Shown here piece after piece: positions 14,069-22,612 of a DNA stretch of 33,980 nt (position 1 is the stretch's first letter; every line of letters begins with the position of its first letter). A program made the translations under genes and the position numbers. Source of the DNA: Candidatus Staskawiczbacteria bacterium RIFOXYB1_FULL_38_37 (GTDB taxonomy: Bacteria > Patescibacteriota > Minisyncoccia > Minisyncoccales > Staskawiczbacteraceae); contig MHPK01000005.1 in the NCBI GenBank assembly GCA_001822075.1, forward strand, positions 1 to 33,980, given 5' to 3'. Below the pieces are notes generated by a model. The model was given only the letters and a program-made list of their open reading frames with translations. It was not told the DNA's origin and ran no database searches.

Positions 14069-16063
14069 ATGAATAATGAAGGGTTAAAAAATTTATTAAT
14101 TGTATCTATCACCCCCTACTTTTTGGATAAGGAGGTTTTTTGGTTTGAAAAAAATTTAAAAAAAATAATGCAGGCTTCAAAAACCCAGTCTTTTTTTGAA
14201 GACAATATTATTTTTTTAGAAAAAGGAGAAACCTATAACTTTTCACAGTTTTTAAGAAAACTTGATGAAATGGGATATGAAAGAGTTTTTAAAGTTCAGG
14301 AGCCCGGCGAATTTTCACAAAGAGGCGGAACAGTAGACGTTTTTCCTATAAATTTAATGCATGCCGTGCGTTTTGATTTTTTTGGAAACAAAGTGGAAAG
14401 CATTACTGTGTTGAGCGCAAACGAAGAAAAGGTTTATCCGCCAGAATTTTTAGAAAAAAAATTCAGGCAGACGAGAGAAATCTTAAAAAAGAGGTTAAAA
14501 TCTCATAAATTATTTTCTGATTTAAATGGCTTAAAATCTGGCGACTATCTTGTGCATTTAGACCACGGAGTAGGCAAATTTTTAGAAGTTACAGAATTTG
14601 AATTTTCGGATTCGGGCAAACAAAAATATTATGTTTTAGAATATGCGAAAGAAGACAAGCTTTATGTGCCTTTGGGATTAGAAAAAAAGCTTTCACGATA
14701 TGTGGGCTTTACAGACCCGAAGGTTTCAAGATTGGGGTCTTTAGCATGGCAGAAAATAAAAGGAAAAATAAAAGAAGAAGTTGAAAAATTTGCCAAAGAG
14801 TTATTGTCTTTATACGCCCAAAAAGAATCTGCCCAAAGGCCTTCCTATTCAGCAGACAATGAGCTGGAATTTCAGTTAAGGGCCGGCTTTGCTTACGAAG
14901 AAACTCCCGACCAGTTGCAGGCTGTTGAAGATATAGAAAAAGATTTGGCAAAAACAAAACCAATGGACAGGATTGTTTGCGGAGACGTTGGTTTTGGAAA
15001 AACAGAAATTGCAATCAGAGCCGCTCTTTTAGCTTCGGCCAACAGCAGGCAGACAGCTTTAATATGCCCCACAACAATTTTAGCAAACCAGCATTTTAAT
15101 TCTTTTAAAAAAAGGTTTGAAAAACTTCCTGTAAAAATTGCCATGCTTTCAAGATTACAGACAGAAACAGAACAAAAAAAAATAATTAAAGAAATTAAAG
15201 AGGGCAAAATAGATATTGTTATTGGCACACACAGAATTCTTTCAAAAGATATAGAATTTAAAAATTTGCAAATGCTGATTATTGACGACGAACAGAGATT
15301 TGGCGTAAAACAAAAAGAAAAATTAAGACAGGCATATCCGTCTTTAGATGTTTTAAGCTTGTCGGCTACGCCAATTCCAAGAACAATTTATTTGGCTCTT
15401 TCTTCTTTTAAAAATATAAGCTTAATACAAACTCCTCCTTCAGGCAGGCTAGCTGTAAAAACGTATGTTTTGCCATATAGTGCAAAAATAATTAAAAAAG
15501 CAATAAATTTTGAACTAAGAAGAAAAGGCCAAATTTATTATTTACATAACCGAGTGCAAACAATTGAAATGGCAAAAAAGGAAATTGAAGAACTTTGCCC
15601 TAAAGCTAAAATTGGAATTATCCACGGCAGAATGCCAGAAAAACAGCTTGTAAAAATAATGGACGACTTCCAAAAAGAGAAAACAAATGTTTTGGTGGCC
15701 ACAACCATTATTGAAAACGGATTAGATTTGCCAAAAGTAAATACCATTATAATAGAAGACGCAACGCGCCTGGGGCTTTCGCAGGCGCATCAGATACGGG
15801 GAAGGGTTGGAAGGTCTCACAGAGAAAGTTTTGCATACTTTATGTTTAAGCCAAAGTCATTAACTTCTCTTGCCAAAGAACGATTGAAAGCGTTAGAAGA
15901 CGCAAAAGAACTAGGGGCAGGATACAAAATTGCAATAAAAGATTTAGAGCTAAGGGGTGCTGGAAATATTTTAGGAAAAGAGCAATCGGGCGCCATAAAT
16001 AAAATAGGCCTGAATTTATACAGCCAAATATTATCTGAAGCAATTGAAAAAATGAAAAGTTAG
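14069..16063 (+). CDS. mfd: Transcription-repair coupling factor, trimmed at both ends
   Basis: Mfd is a DNA translocase that pushes stalled RNA polymerase and recruits nucleotide-excision repair. The 664-residue product is far shorter than the usual 1,100-1,200. After about 60 unassigned residues it begins near GYERVFKVQEPGEFSQRGGTVDVF (end of the UvrB-like N-terminal half), followed by the polymerase-interacting CarD-like domain (GDYLVHLDHGVGKF.., about 160-230). The two RecA-like helicase lobes are complete: GDVGFGKTE, IDDEQRFG, LSATPIPRT, QIRGRVGRS, then the translocation motif (LGAGYKIAIKDLELRGAGNILGKEQSG). It stops at SEAIEKMKS, so the C-terminal D7 domain is absent, and the UvrA-binding module is missing at the front. 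Motor and polymerase contact are kept, so the core activity may persist without classic UvrA recruitment. Starts the mfd-topA-rel gene run. Confidence 0.88.
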   Translation: MNNEGLKNLLIVSITPYFLDKEVFWFEKNLKKIMQASKTQSFFEDNIIFLEKGETYNFSQFLRKLDEMGYERVFKVQEPGEFSQRGGTVDVFPINLMHAVRFDFFGNKVESITVLSANEEKVYPPEFLEKKFRQTREILKKRLKSHKLFSDLNGLKSGDYLVHLDHGVGKFLEVTEFEFSDSGKQKYYVLEYAKEDKLYVPLGLEKKLSRYVGFTDPKVSRLGSLAWQKIKGKIKEEVEKFAKELLSLYAQKESAQRPSYSADNELEFQLRAGFAYEETPDQLQAVEDIEKDLAKTKPMDRIVCGDVGFGKTEIAIRAALLASANSRQTALICPTTILANQHFNSFKKRFEKLPVKIAMLSRLQTETEQKKIIKEIKEGKIDIVIGTHRILSKDIEFKNLQMLIIDDEQRFGVKQKEKLRQAYPSLDVLSLSATPIPRTIYLALSSFKNISLIQTPPSGRLAVKTYVLPYSAKIIKKAINFELRRKGQIYYLHNRVQTIEMAKKEIEELCPKAKIGIIHGRMPEKQLVKIMDDFQKEKTNVLVATTIIENGLDLPKVNTIIIEDATRLGLSQAHQIRGRVGRSHRESFAYFMFKPKSLTSLAKERLKALEDAKELGAGYKIAIKDLELRGAGNILGKEQSGAINKIGLNLYSQILSEAIEKMKS

Positions 16064-16106
16064 AATTCGCTGTGTTCGTGTTTTTTTATTTTACGGGGGT
16101 TTGTGC

Positions 16107-16112
16107 TATAGT
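16107..16112 (+). promoter_or_regulatory. Candidate -10 box before topA
   Basis: Extended -10 TGCTATAGT (TATAGT at 16107-16112), 24 bp before the topA ATG. The -35 region is poor. The same TGCTATAnT occurs before lepB, both leuS-side cassettes and at 10299. Confidence 0.4.
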
Positions 16113-16136
16113 TAAAAAAATAATTAAAAAAAATTT

Positions 16137-18254
16137 ATGAATTTAGTAATAGTTGAAAGTCCCACAAAATCAAAGACAATAAGTCGCTTCCTCGGCAAAA
16201 ATTATAAAGTTTTAGCTTCTTTTGGGCACATAAGAGACTTGCCCAAAAGAGAACTGGGAGTTGATATTGAAAAAAACTTTGAACCAAAATATGTCATTCC
16301 TCCAAATTCAAGAAAAACTATTTCAGAATTGAAAAAAGAAGCTGCAAAAGCAGAAAATACTATTTTAGCAACTGACGAAGACCGCGAAGGAGAATCAATT
16401 GCCTGGCATTTAGCCCAAGCCCTCGGGCTTGGGAATTTCCAAATCCGAAATCCGAAACCCGAAACAATCCGCCAGCCGGCGGACAAAATTCAAAATTCAA
16501 AACCCTACCAACGGATAGTATTTCATGAAATAACTAAAGAAGCAATTCAGGAAGCATTAAAAAATCCGAGAGACATTGATATGAATTTAGTTGATGCCCA
16601 GCAGGCAAGGCGCATTTTAGACAGAATTGTGGGATACAAGCTCTCTCCATTTTTGTGGAAAAAAATTTCAAAAGGCCTGTCTGCCGGAAGAGTGCAGTCT
16701 GTAGCTGTAAGATTAGTTGTTGAAAGAGAAAGAGAAATTGAAAAATTTGTGCCAATAGAATATTGGAACGTTGAAGCTCTGCTTAAAAAAGCAGACAAAG
16801 AATTTTCAACGTCTTTATCAAAAAAAGACGGGAAATCAATAGATAAGCTTGAAGTAAAAAATAAAACAGAAGCAGATAAAATTCTGTCAGATTTAAACGG
16901 CGCAGAGTATATTGTAGAAAATATAGAGAAAAAAGAAACTAAAAAATATCCCGCTCCCCCATTTACAACCAGCACTCTTCAACAAGTCTCATGGCAGAGA
17001 TTCCGCTTTTCTGCAAAAATGACAATGTCTATTGCCCAGAAGCTTTATGAAGAAGGGCGCATCACCTACCACAGGACAGATTCTTTAAACCTATCTGAAT
17101 CTTCTTTAACTTCTGCGAAAAAAATTATTTCCGAAAAATTCGGGAACAACCATTGGGCAGGACACTTTGTAAGATATAAAACAAAATCAAAATCAGCTCA
17201 AGAAGCGCACGAGGCCATAAGGCCCACAGATGCTGACAAAACTCCCAAATCCTTAAAAAACATAGACCAAAGGCAGTTAAAGCTGTATACTTTGATATGG
17301 CAGAGGTTTATTGCCAGCCAGATGGCCCCAGCAATATTTGACTCTGTGGCAGCCGACATAAAGGCTGGCAAATATACTTTTAGGGCAAGCGGCCAGACAT
17401 TGAAATTCGATGGATTTTTAAAAGCATACCCAATAAAAATACAAGAAAAAGAATTGCCAAAGCTCGAAAGAAATGATCAGTTAGGGCTTGTAAAATTAGA
17501 CCCTTTGCAGCACTTTACAGAACCGCCGGCAAGATACAATGACGCAAGCTTAATTAAAACTTTGGAAAAATATGGCATAGGAAGGCCGTCTACTTATGCC
17601 CCCACTTTAGCTACAATACAAACCAGAAATTATGTTGAAAAAAATGAGCAAAAAAGATTTGCGCCAACAGAAATCGGAACTGTTGTTAACGATGTTTTAG
17701 TGCAGAATTTTCCAGAAATTGTTGATATTGACTTTACAGCAAAAATGGAAAAGGAATTAGATGAGGTGGCCGGCGGCAAAGACTCTTGGCAAAAAACCTG
17801 CGGCGACTTTTGGAAGCCATTTTCAAAAAATCTTGAAGAAAAATATGAAAAGGTGCAAAAGGCAGACTTAATCCAAAAAACAGACAAAATCTGCCCAAAA
17901 TGCGGGGCTCCGATAATTGAACGTTTTGGAAGGTTCGGAAAATTTTACGCCTGTTCAAAATTCCCAGAGTGCAAATACACGGAATCAATAGAAAATAAAA
18001 ACAAAAATTTGGGAATAATCTGCCCCAAATGCAAAGAGGGAGAGCTTGTGATTAGAAAAACAAAAAGGGGTAAAATTTTTTACGGGTGCAACAGGTTCCC
18101 AAAATGCAATTTTGCTTTATGGGACAAGCCCGTAAATGAATTCTGCCAGAAGTGCGAATCTATTTTAATTGAAAAAGGCAAAAAAATTGTCTGCAGCAAT
18201 AAAGAATGCGATTATGAAGAACAAAATACAAAAGCTAATAAGAAAAAGCTCTGA
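16137..18254 (+). CDS. topA: DNA topoisomerase I (type IA)
   Basis: Relaxes negative supercoils by cutting one strand through a tyrosine. The 705-residue product has the TOPRIM domain (IVESPTKSKTISRFLG with Glu7, and DEDREGESIAWH with the DxDxE metal motif), the catalytic tyrosine in RITYHRTDS (about residue 312), and GIGRPSTYAPTLATI. The C-terminus holds three C4 zinc ribbons (CPKCGAPIIERFGRFG.., CPKCKEGELVIRKTKRG.., CQKCESILIEKG..). Between IAWHLAQAL and RIVFHEITKEAI is an in-frame extra stretch (about residues 95-122, GLGNFQIRNPKPETIRQP...) encoded by repetitive and palindromic DNA at 16414-16505; homologues are shorter there. It ends with TGA, showing UGA is a stop here. Its 3' end overlaps rel. 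Confidence 0.95.
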   Translation: MNLVIVESPTKSKTISRFLGKNYKVLASFGHIRDLPKRELGVDIEKNFEPKYVIPPNSRKTISELKKEAAKAENTILATDEDREGESIAWHLAQALGLGNFQIRNPKPETIRQPADKIQNSKPYQRIVFHEITKEAIQEALKNPRDIDMNLVDAQQARRILDRIVGYKLSPFLWKKISKGLSAGRVQSVAVRLVVEREREIEKFVPIEYWNVEALLKKADKEFSTSLSKKDGKSIDKLEVKNKTEADKILSDLNGAEYIVENIEKKETKKYPAPPFTTSTLQQVSWQRFRFSAKMTMSIAQKLYEEGRITYHRTDSLNLSESSLTSAKKIISEKFGNNHWAGHFVRYKTKSKSAQEAHEAIRPTDADKTPKSLKNIDQRQLKLYTLIWQRFIASQMAPAIFDSVAADIKAGKYTFRASGQTLKFDGFLKAYPIKIQEKELPKLERNDQLGLVKLDPLQHFTEPPARYNDASLIKTLEKYGIGRPSTYAPTLATIQTRNYVEKNEQKRFAPTEIGTVVNDVLVQNFPEIVDIDFTAKMEKELDEVAGGKDSWQKTCGDFWKPFSKNLEEKYEKVQKADLIQKTDKICPKCGAPIIERFGRFGKFYACSKFPECKYTESIENKNKNLGIICPKCKEGELVIRKTKRGKIFYGCNRFPKCNFALWDKPVNEFCQKCESILIEKGKKIVCSNKECDYEEQNTKANKKKL
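16414..16505 (+). repeat. Repetitive insertion inside topA
   Basis: Three parts: a near-perfect palindrome CCCAAGCCC-tc-GGGCTTGGG (16414-16433); iterated aatccgaa / aacccgaa units; and the inverted repeat TCCGCC-agcc-GGCGGA (16468-16483), followed by caaaattcaaaattcaaaa. All of it is translated. Confidence 0.8.
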
Positions 18255-19947
18255 CCCAGAGTTAATCGGAGGGGCTTTTGATTTTGCCAGAGAGGCTTAC
18301 AAAAATAAAAAAATGCCAAATGGCGAAAATTATCTTTTTCATTCAGCAAGAGTGGCCGACAGGTTAGATAAAATGGGCCTCGACCCTATAACAATTGCTT
18401 TTGGCATATTGCACGATGCGGCTGACAACAAAAGTGACAATATAAGGGAGGCTGAAATAAAGGCAATTGAAAAAAAATTCGGCAAAGAAATAGGCCAGCT
18501 AATAGAAAAAATTTCGAGCCTTAGAAAAATCCGATATTCTTTGGAAATCGACATAAAAAGCAAAAAAAGATTTACAAAAGAAAAAACAGAAAACATAATA
18601 AGAATGTTTTTGGCTATTGCAGGAGACTTAAGGGTGGTGCTTGTAGAACTTATTTCAAGACTGGACGGATTAAATTTTTTAGAATATGTTCCAGAAGAAG
18701 AAAAAAAGCTACGTTGCACTGAAACTTTGCAAATTTTTGTTCCTCTTTCGCACAGGCTGGGGTTAAATGAAATAAGGAGGCAGCTTGAAGACATTTCGTT
18801 TTCTTATTTATTTCCCAAAAGATACGGCTGGCTGAAAAAAAACATAAAAGAAGAATATGAAGAACGAGAAAGATATTTAAAAAAGTTTATTTTGCAACTG
18901 AAAAAAATATTTAAAAAGGAAAAAATCAGTCCTGTAGAAATAAGTTATAGGGCAAAATCTTACTGGAGCACATATAAAAAACTGCATGCCCATGATATGG
19001 ATTTTGACAAAATACATGACTTGCTGGCTTTAAGAATAATTACAAGAAATATAGAATCCTGCTATAAGATTTTAGGAATAATACACAAATATTTTAAACC
19101 CATATCTGAAGAAATAAATGACTATATAGCAAAGCCGAAACCAAATGGATATAGGTCTTTGCATACGACTATTTTTTCAAAAGAAGGAAAAATCACCGAA
19201 GTCCAGATAAAAACAGAACAGATGCACAAAGAAGCAGAATACGGCATCTGCGCGCACTGGGCATACAAAGAAAAAATTGACCTTGAAAAAGAAGGCGAAA
19301 ATTTCAAGTGGATGAAAGACATGTCTGAATTCTGGAAAAATTTCAAAATTGATTTTTTTCCAGACAAAATTTTCGCTTTCACGCCAAAAGGAGACGTGAT
19401 GGCTTTGCCCAAAGGCTCTACTGTGGTTGATTTTGCGTATGCTGTGCATTCAGAAATAGGAAACCATTGCGAACTGGCAAAAATTAAAGGAAAAATCGTG
19501 CCTTTAAGCCATGCTTTAGAAAACGGAGACGTTGTGGAAATCGCCACCAACAAAAATAAAAATCCGTCAAAAGACTGGTTGAGGTTTGTAAAAAGCAGCT
19601 TAGCCAAGTCCCATATTAAAAAGCTTACCGGCCAAACAGATTCCGGATTTAAATTCCCCATTCCGGGATTTATAAAAAGGAGCATTGCTGAAATCACAGA
19701 AAAGGTAAAAAAGAATAAAGAAGAAAAAGAACTAATTAAAAAACAAAAACCGCCCCAGATTTTTTTGGCAGGCCAGAAAGGCATGCTAATTCACGTTGCA
19801 AAGTGCTGCAATCCTCAGCCAGGAGACAAGGTAAAGGCATATTTGTCGCAAAAAAGGGCAGCTGTTTTGCACCGAGTTTCTTGTGAAAACTTCAAGAAAA
19901 TACAGGAAAAATTCCCAGATAAGATAATCGACGCCTCCTGGAAATAA
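18214..19947 (+). CDS. rel: (p)ppGpp synthetase/hydrolase of the RelA/SpoT family
   Basis: Makes, and perhaps breaks down, the alarmone (p)ppGpp. An upstream TTG at 18169 would extend the protein inside topA; I choose ATG 18214 (MKNKIQKLIRKSSDPE), giving about 577 residues and a 41-bp overlap with topA. The N-terminal HD hydrolase domain keeps H (NYLFHSARVADRL) and HD (GILHDAADN), but the usual following E-D pair reads D-N. The synthetase domain looks complete: YWSTYKKL, DLLALRIITRN, KPKPNGYRSLHTT, EVQIKTEQMHKEAEYGICAHWAYK. A TGS domain follows (IFAFTPKGDVMALPKGSTVVDFAY), then a short zinc-finger-like region (HVAKCCNPQPGD...HRVSC). The C-terminal ACT domain is missing. Synthesis is therefore likely; hydrolysis is less certain. 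Confidence 0.9.
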   Translation: MKNKIQKLIRKSSDPELIGGAFDFAREAYKNKKMPNGENYLFHSARVADRLDKMGLDPITIAFGILHDAADNKSDNIREAEIKAIEKKFGKEIGQLIEKISSLRKIRYSLEIDIKSKKRFTKEKTENIIRMFLAIAGDLRVVLVELISRLDGLNFLEYVPEEEKKLRCTETLQIFVPLSHRLGLNEIRRQLEDISFSYLFPKRYGWLKKNIKEEYEERERYLKKFILQLKKIFKKEKISPVEISYRAKSYWSTYKKLHAHDMDFDKIHDLLALRIITRNIESCYKILGIIHKYFKPISEEINDYIAKPKPNGYRSLHTTIFSKEGKITEVQIKTEQMHKEAEYGICAHWAYKEKIDLEKEGENFKWMKDMSEFWKNFKIDFFPDKIFAFTPKGDVMALPKGSTVVDFAYAVHSEIGNHCELAKIKGKIVPLSHALENGDVVEIATNKNKNPSKDWLRFVKSSLAKSHIKKLTGQTDSGFKFPIPGFIKRSIAEITEKVKKNKEEKELIKKQKPPQIFLAGQKGMLIHVAKCCNPQPGDKVKAYLSQKRAAVLHRVSCENFKKIQEKFPDKIIDASWK

Positions 19948-19948
19948 T

Positions 19949-19974
19949 AACCGCTCACACACGTGTGAACGGTT
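19949..19974 (+). repeat. Inverted repeat just after rel
   Basis: AACCG-c-TCACAC / GTGTGA-a-CGGTT directly follows the TAA of rel. There is no T run, so it may be an inefficient terminator or another of the palindromic elements of this genome. Confidence 0.6.
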
Positions 19975-20001
19975 GAAAGTTAGGAGAAAATATGGTAATT
20001 T
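19973..20001 (+). promoter_or_regulatory. Candidate promoter of tRNA-Leu
   Basis: TTGAAA (19973-19978), 17 bp, TAATTT (19996-20001) with a TGG just before it. The tRNA begins 10 bp later. Confidence 0.5.
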
Positions 20002-20011
20002 GAACAAAAAT

Positions 20012-20099
20012 GCCGCGGTGGCGGAACTAGGCAGACGCGATGGATTCAAAATCCATTGTTCGCAAGGACGTGTGGGTTCGATTCCCACCCGCGGCACCA
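20012..20099 (+). tRNA. tRNA-Leu, anticodon CAA
   Basis: Class II tRNA of 88 nt with encoded CCA. The acceptor stem GCCGCGG pairs with CCGCGGC, followed by discriminator A and CCA. The anticodon stem is ATGGA/TCCAT around the loop TTCAAAA, giving anticodon CAA (reads UUG). The variable arm is long, as expected for Leu, and the T arm contains GGGTTCGATTCCC. It would be charged by the leuS product in this window. Confidence 0.95.
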
Positions 20100-20251
20100 C
20101 GTAGGAAATTGCAAGCAAGTGGGGTTCGCCTCGCTTCGCTCGGCGACTAATTTGTATTGGATTTTCGGGGCAAAAACGAATTGGCGGTTTCGCATTTTGG
20201 GGGAAGAAAATTTTTTAATCATAGAGTCGAAAATTATTAACTAATAAAGAT
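20100..20251. other. Non-coding spacer after tRNA-Leu
   Basis: Contains the imperfect palindrome gcctcgcttcgctcggcg (about 20129-20146). I see no convincing gene or strong promoter. Confidence 0.5.
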
Positions 20252-20857
20252 ATGAATATGAACCAAAAAGGATTTGCAAACATTGCGTTGATTGTTTTGG
20301 TTGTTATTTTAGCTGGAGTAGCCGGATATTTTGCTTTGAATAATCGTTCGGCAACACCTCCTATTACTAATGAGCAACCTACGCCTACCCCGTCGCAACC
20401 AACAAAAAATAACGAACCTATACCAACCAAGCCAACACAGAATAATAATCCGCCAGTTACCAACGGAACGCCAACAAACTGGCAATTTGTTGATGCAAAT
20501 TCCTTTACACTTTCTTTGCCACCAAGTTGGAAATTTAATAAATTACAAGGCATAGATTCTTATGTTGGTGAATTTGTTGGTGATGGTGCGAAACTCGGTT
20601 TTGATTATGGTTGGTATTCGAACTCGCTTGCAGAGGACAACGATCCGAAGCATATCGTTACCTACGAAACTATTGGTGGTTATAGAGCCAAAATAGTTGT
20701 TCCAAAAGTTGCAGGGAATGGAACAACGGGAGTTTATTTTGGCGATCTGGGAGGCGGGGTGCAAAAGACTAGATTTGAAATATCCGGTTACAATCTTACT
20801 GCTTCTCAACAGGAAACTGCCGTGAAGATATTTCGCACTCTTAAATTTAAGAAGTAG
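20252..20857 (+). CDS. Membrane-anchored extracytoplasmic protein, function unknown
   Basis: A 201-residue protein with one N-terminal membrane segment (QKGFANIALIVLVVILAGVA, about residues 5-24). KGF followed by a hydrophobic stretch resembles a type IV prepilin start, but the usual Glu5 is missing, so pilin processing is doubtful. A Pro/Thr/Asn-rich linker (about 32-75) leads to a compact domain starting FTLSLPPSWKFNK, similar in style to PsbP-like or stress-type lipoproteins; I cannot name it. There is no lipobox cysteine. The start may be either Met1 or Met3 (MNMNQKG). It stands alone between the tRNA and a shared terminator. Confidence 0.7.
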   Translation: MNMNQKGFANIALIVLVVILAGVAGYFALNNRSATPPITNEQPTPTPSQPTKNNEPIPTKPTQNNNPPVTNGTPTNWQFVDANSFTLSLPPSWKFNKLQGIDSYVGEFVGDGAKLGFDYGWYSNSLAEDNDPKHIVTYETIGGYRAKIVVPKVAGNGTTGVYFGDLGGGVQKTRFEISGYNLTASQQETAVKIFRTLKFKK

Positions 20858-20993
20858 GGATTTCATATATCTTTAATGCCGCCAAAGAAAAACTTGAAAT
20901 TGTCAGCGGTGCGGCTCCGCCGCCTTTCCGAATTTTCGCGGGGGGATTTTTTCGGAAAAATGCGTTCGGACTATCTTTAGAATACTGCACAAA

Positions 20994-21028
20994 AAAAATC
21001 CGCGATTTTGTCTTTGTCGCGGATTTTT
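20994..21028. terminator. Bidirectional terminator between convergent genes
   Basis: aaaaatccgcga (20994-21005) pairs with tcgcggattttt (21017-21028), with A and T runs on both sides. It serves both the membrane protein gene and the methyltransferase gene. The rest of the spacer (20858-20993) has only GC-rich short palindromic bits such as gcggctccgc. Confidence 0.85.
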
Positions 21029-21044
21029 ATTTATGAGATGTGTT

Positions 21045-21857
21045 TTATAAAAGTCTTGTTTGAAAACTCAGTAATTCTATGCCTATTCGTTCTTTTGCTG
21101 ATTGGAAATATTTTGTATTTTTTTCAAACCCTATGAATTTTCGTTCGTTTTTTATAGCAGCAATCGCAGTTGTTCCCGATCCCATACAGGGATCAAGAAT
21201 CGTGTCTCCTTTATTTGTATAAGTTTTAACCAACCATTCAAATAATTCTATAGGCTTTTGCGTTGGGTGATATTTTCCTTCACCCTCTGCAGTTTTAAAA
21301 TATTGAACTGAGCGCGGATATCGCATACCAGTTTCACTCTTTACATGAATAGCCTTTGTTTGAATACCATATGCTTCTGTATCGCGTATCGCCTTGCCTT
21401 TATCATACGGCTCACCATTCCTCATTTGAGGATTATAAAGACATTGGCCAGAATAAAAAACCACTATATCTTCATGCGCGCGCATTGGCTGTTTTTTTGC
21501 ATTTAGGTAACCCGTTGCCTTTGATTTTTCCCAAACAAGCGTGTATTTAAAATCTTTATAATTTGTAGAAACCAAAACAGCGGTAAACGGCATTTGCGCC
21601 GTTGATATTGTAGGTACGTGGCCAATACCAATTCTTTTTGCCTGTCTCCAAAATTCTTCATAATCTATGACTTTATCCCATATATTTCTTTTATTTAATG
21701 TTCCATAAGGAAAATCAGTTATTATAGCATTTATGGTTTTATTTCCAATATTTCCTAAACCTAATTCGCCGAACATATCAGTGTTCACGATGATCACACT
21801 AGGTTTTTCTACGGGAAGGATAATAACGTTATTTAATTTTTGCAAAATCTCTATCAT
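21045..21857 (-). CDS. Beta-class DNA methyltransferase (N6-adenine or N4-cytosine)
   Basis: A 270-residue SAM-dependent DNA methyltransferase, presumably the protective half of a type II restriction system with the next upstream gene. Catalytic motif IV reads TDFPYG (about residues 47-52), where TDPPYG is usual. The SAM-binding motif I, LDPCMGSGTTAIAA (about 222), comes after it, preceded by HPTQKPIELFEWLV. The order IV, then target region, then I is the beta class. A TATAAT just upstream (about 21863-21868) suggests its own promoter, so that methylation could be made separately from the nuclease. Looks intact. The recognition sequence cannot be read. Confidence 0.82.
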   Translation of the reverse strand: MIEILQKLNNVIILPVEKPSVIIVNTDMFGELGLGNIGNKTINAIITDFPYGTLNKRNIWDKVIDYEEFWRQAKRIGIGHVPTISTAQMPFTAVLVSTNYKDFKYTLVWEKSKATGYLNAKKQPMRAHEDIVVFYSGQCLYNPQMRNGEPYDKGKAIRDTEAYGIQTKAIHVKSETGMRYPRSVQYFKTAEGEGKYHPTQKPIELFEWLVKTYTNKGDTILDPCMGSGTTAIAAIKNERKFIGFEKNTKYFQSAKERIGIELLSFQTRLL

Positions 21858-21898
21858 AAACTAATTATAACAAATAATTTACGATAAAAACAGAGATG

Positions 21899-22588
21899 TC
21901 AAAACTGATGATACCCAACAAGAAAAGACTTTAATTCGTCACGAAATCGCATAAGTTCTGACTTTTTAGGATTGTTATTTACATCTTTTCGCTTCCCGTC
22001 ACGAGCAATAAAAACTTTGTCAATTCTATATTTCAAATCAGAGTTATTAAATAGATAAGCCCAATTATCAGTCAATTCTAGTACTTCGGCAAAAATCCAA
22101 AACTTTATATTTGGAAATTTAAGAATTGAATTACTAACTATATCTTTAATTACTCGAGACTCGCCTATTAATTCTTTCATCCTAATCATATCTATATATT
22201 CTTTACATTCAATAATTAAGATGGGCTCATTGGTTTTTTTATCAAAAATAACACAATCTCCGCCTATTGTTAAATCTATCATTTTTCCAGCGACACTTAT
22301 ACTTCTAGATTTTATTCCCGTGTGATTATTCGCAGTTATCTTTTGACAATAAAAATTCTGTTTCAAATTATTTTCGCTGATAATATAATTTATAATCGTT
22401 TCAACAAAATACTCGTCTTTAAACCCGATAACTGATGCTTTTTGTCTTTCAGTAAGTCGCCTCATCGGAGGTAAATTATAAAAATAAGAATTACTTGTTT
22501 TAGAGAAAATATTTATTGTTTCATCTGAATTTTTCCCTTTTATTAGCGGGGCAATTTTTTTATCAAAAATATTTTTTGCATTCTTCAT
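21899..22588 (-). CDS. Putative type II restriction endonuclease (PD-(D/E)XK)
   Basis: A 229-residue protein that I do not recognise by family, called from motif and position. MIDLTIGGDCVIFD (about residues 100-115) followed by PILIIECKEYID (about 120-131) gives the D...E-x-K nuclease pattern after a beta-hairpin; ECK replaces the more common E-x-K forms. It directly precedes the methyltransferase gene (41 bp), as in many type II systems. It begins 24 bp after the metallohydrolase gene and may be read through from the large operon. Alternative: another nuclease of the same fold. Confidence 0.6.
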   Translation of the reverse strand: MKNAKNIFDKKIAPLIKGKNSDETINIFSKTSNSYFYNLPPMRRLTERQKASVIGFKDEYFVETIINYIISENNLKQNFYCQKITANNHTGIKSRSISVAGKMIDLTIGGDCVIFDKKTNEPILIIECKEYIDMIRMKELIGESRVIKDIVSNSILKFPNIKFWIFAEVLELTDNWAYLFNNSDLKYRIDKVFIARDGKRKDVNNNPKKSELMRFRDELKSFLVGYHQF

Positions 22589-22612
22589 AAAATTTTTATT
22601 AAAAATTAAAAT

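Noticed and set aside
13894-14076. Plus-strand 60-codon frame before mfd
   Set aside because: Hydrophobic, no ribosome site, no recognisable motif, overlaps the mfd start.
18169-18213. Earlier TTG start for rel
   Set aside because: It would add 15 Lys/Ala residues inside topA with no family match; ATG 18214 is the better start.
20129-20146. Hairpin after tRNA-Leu as terminator
   Set aside because: Imperfect pairing and no T run; left as a short palindromic repeat.
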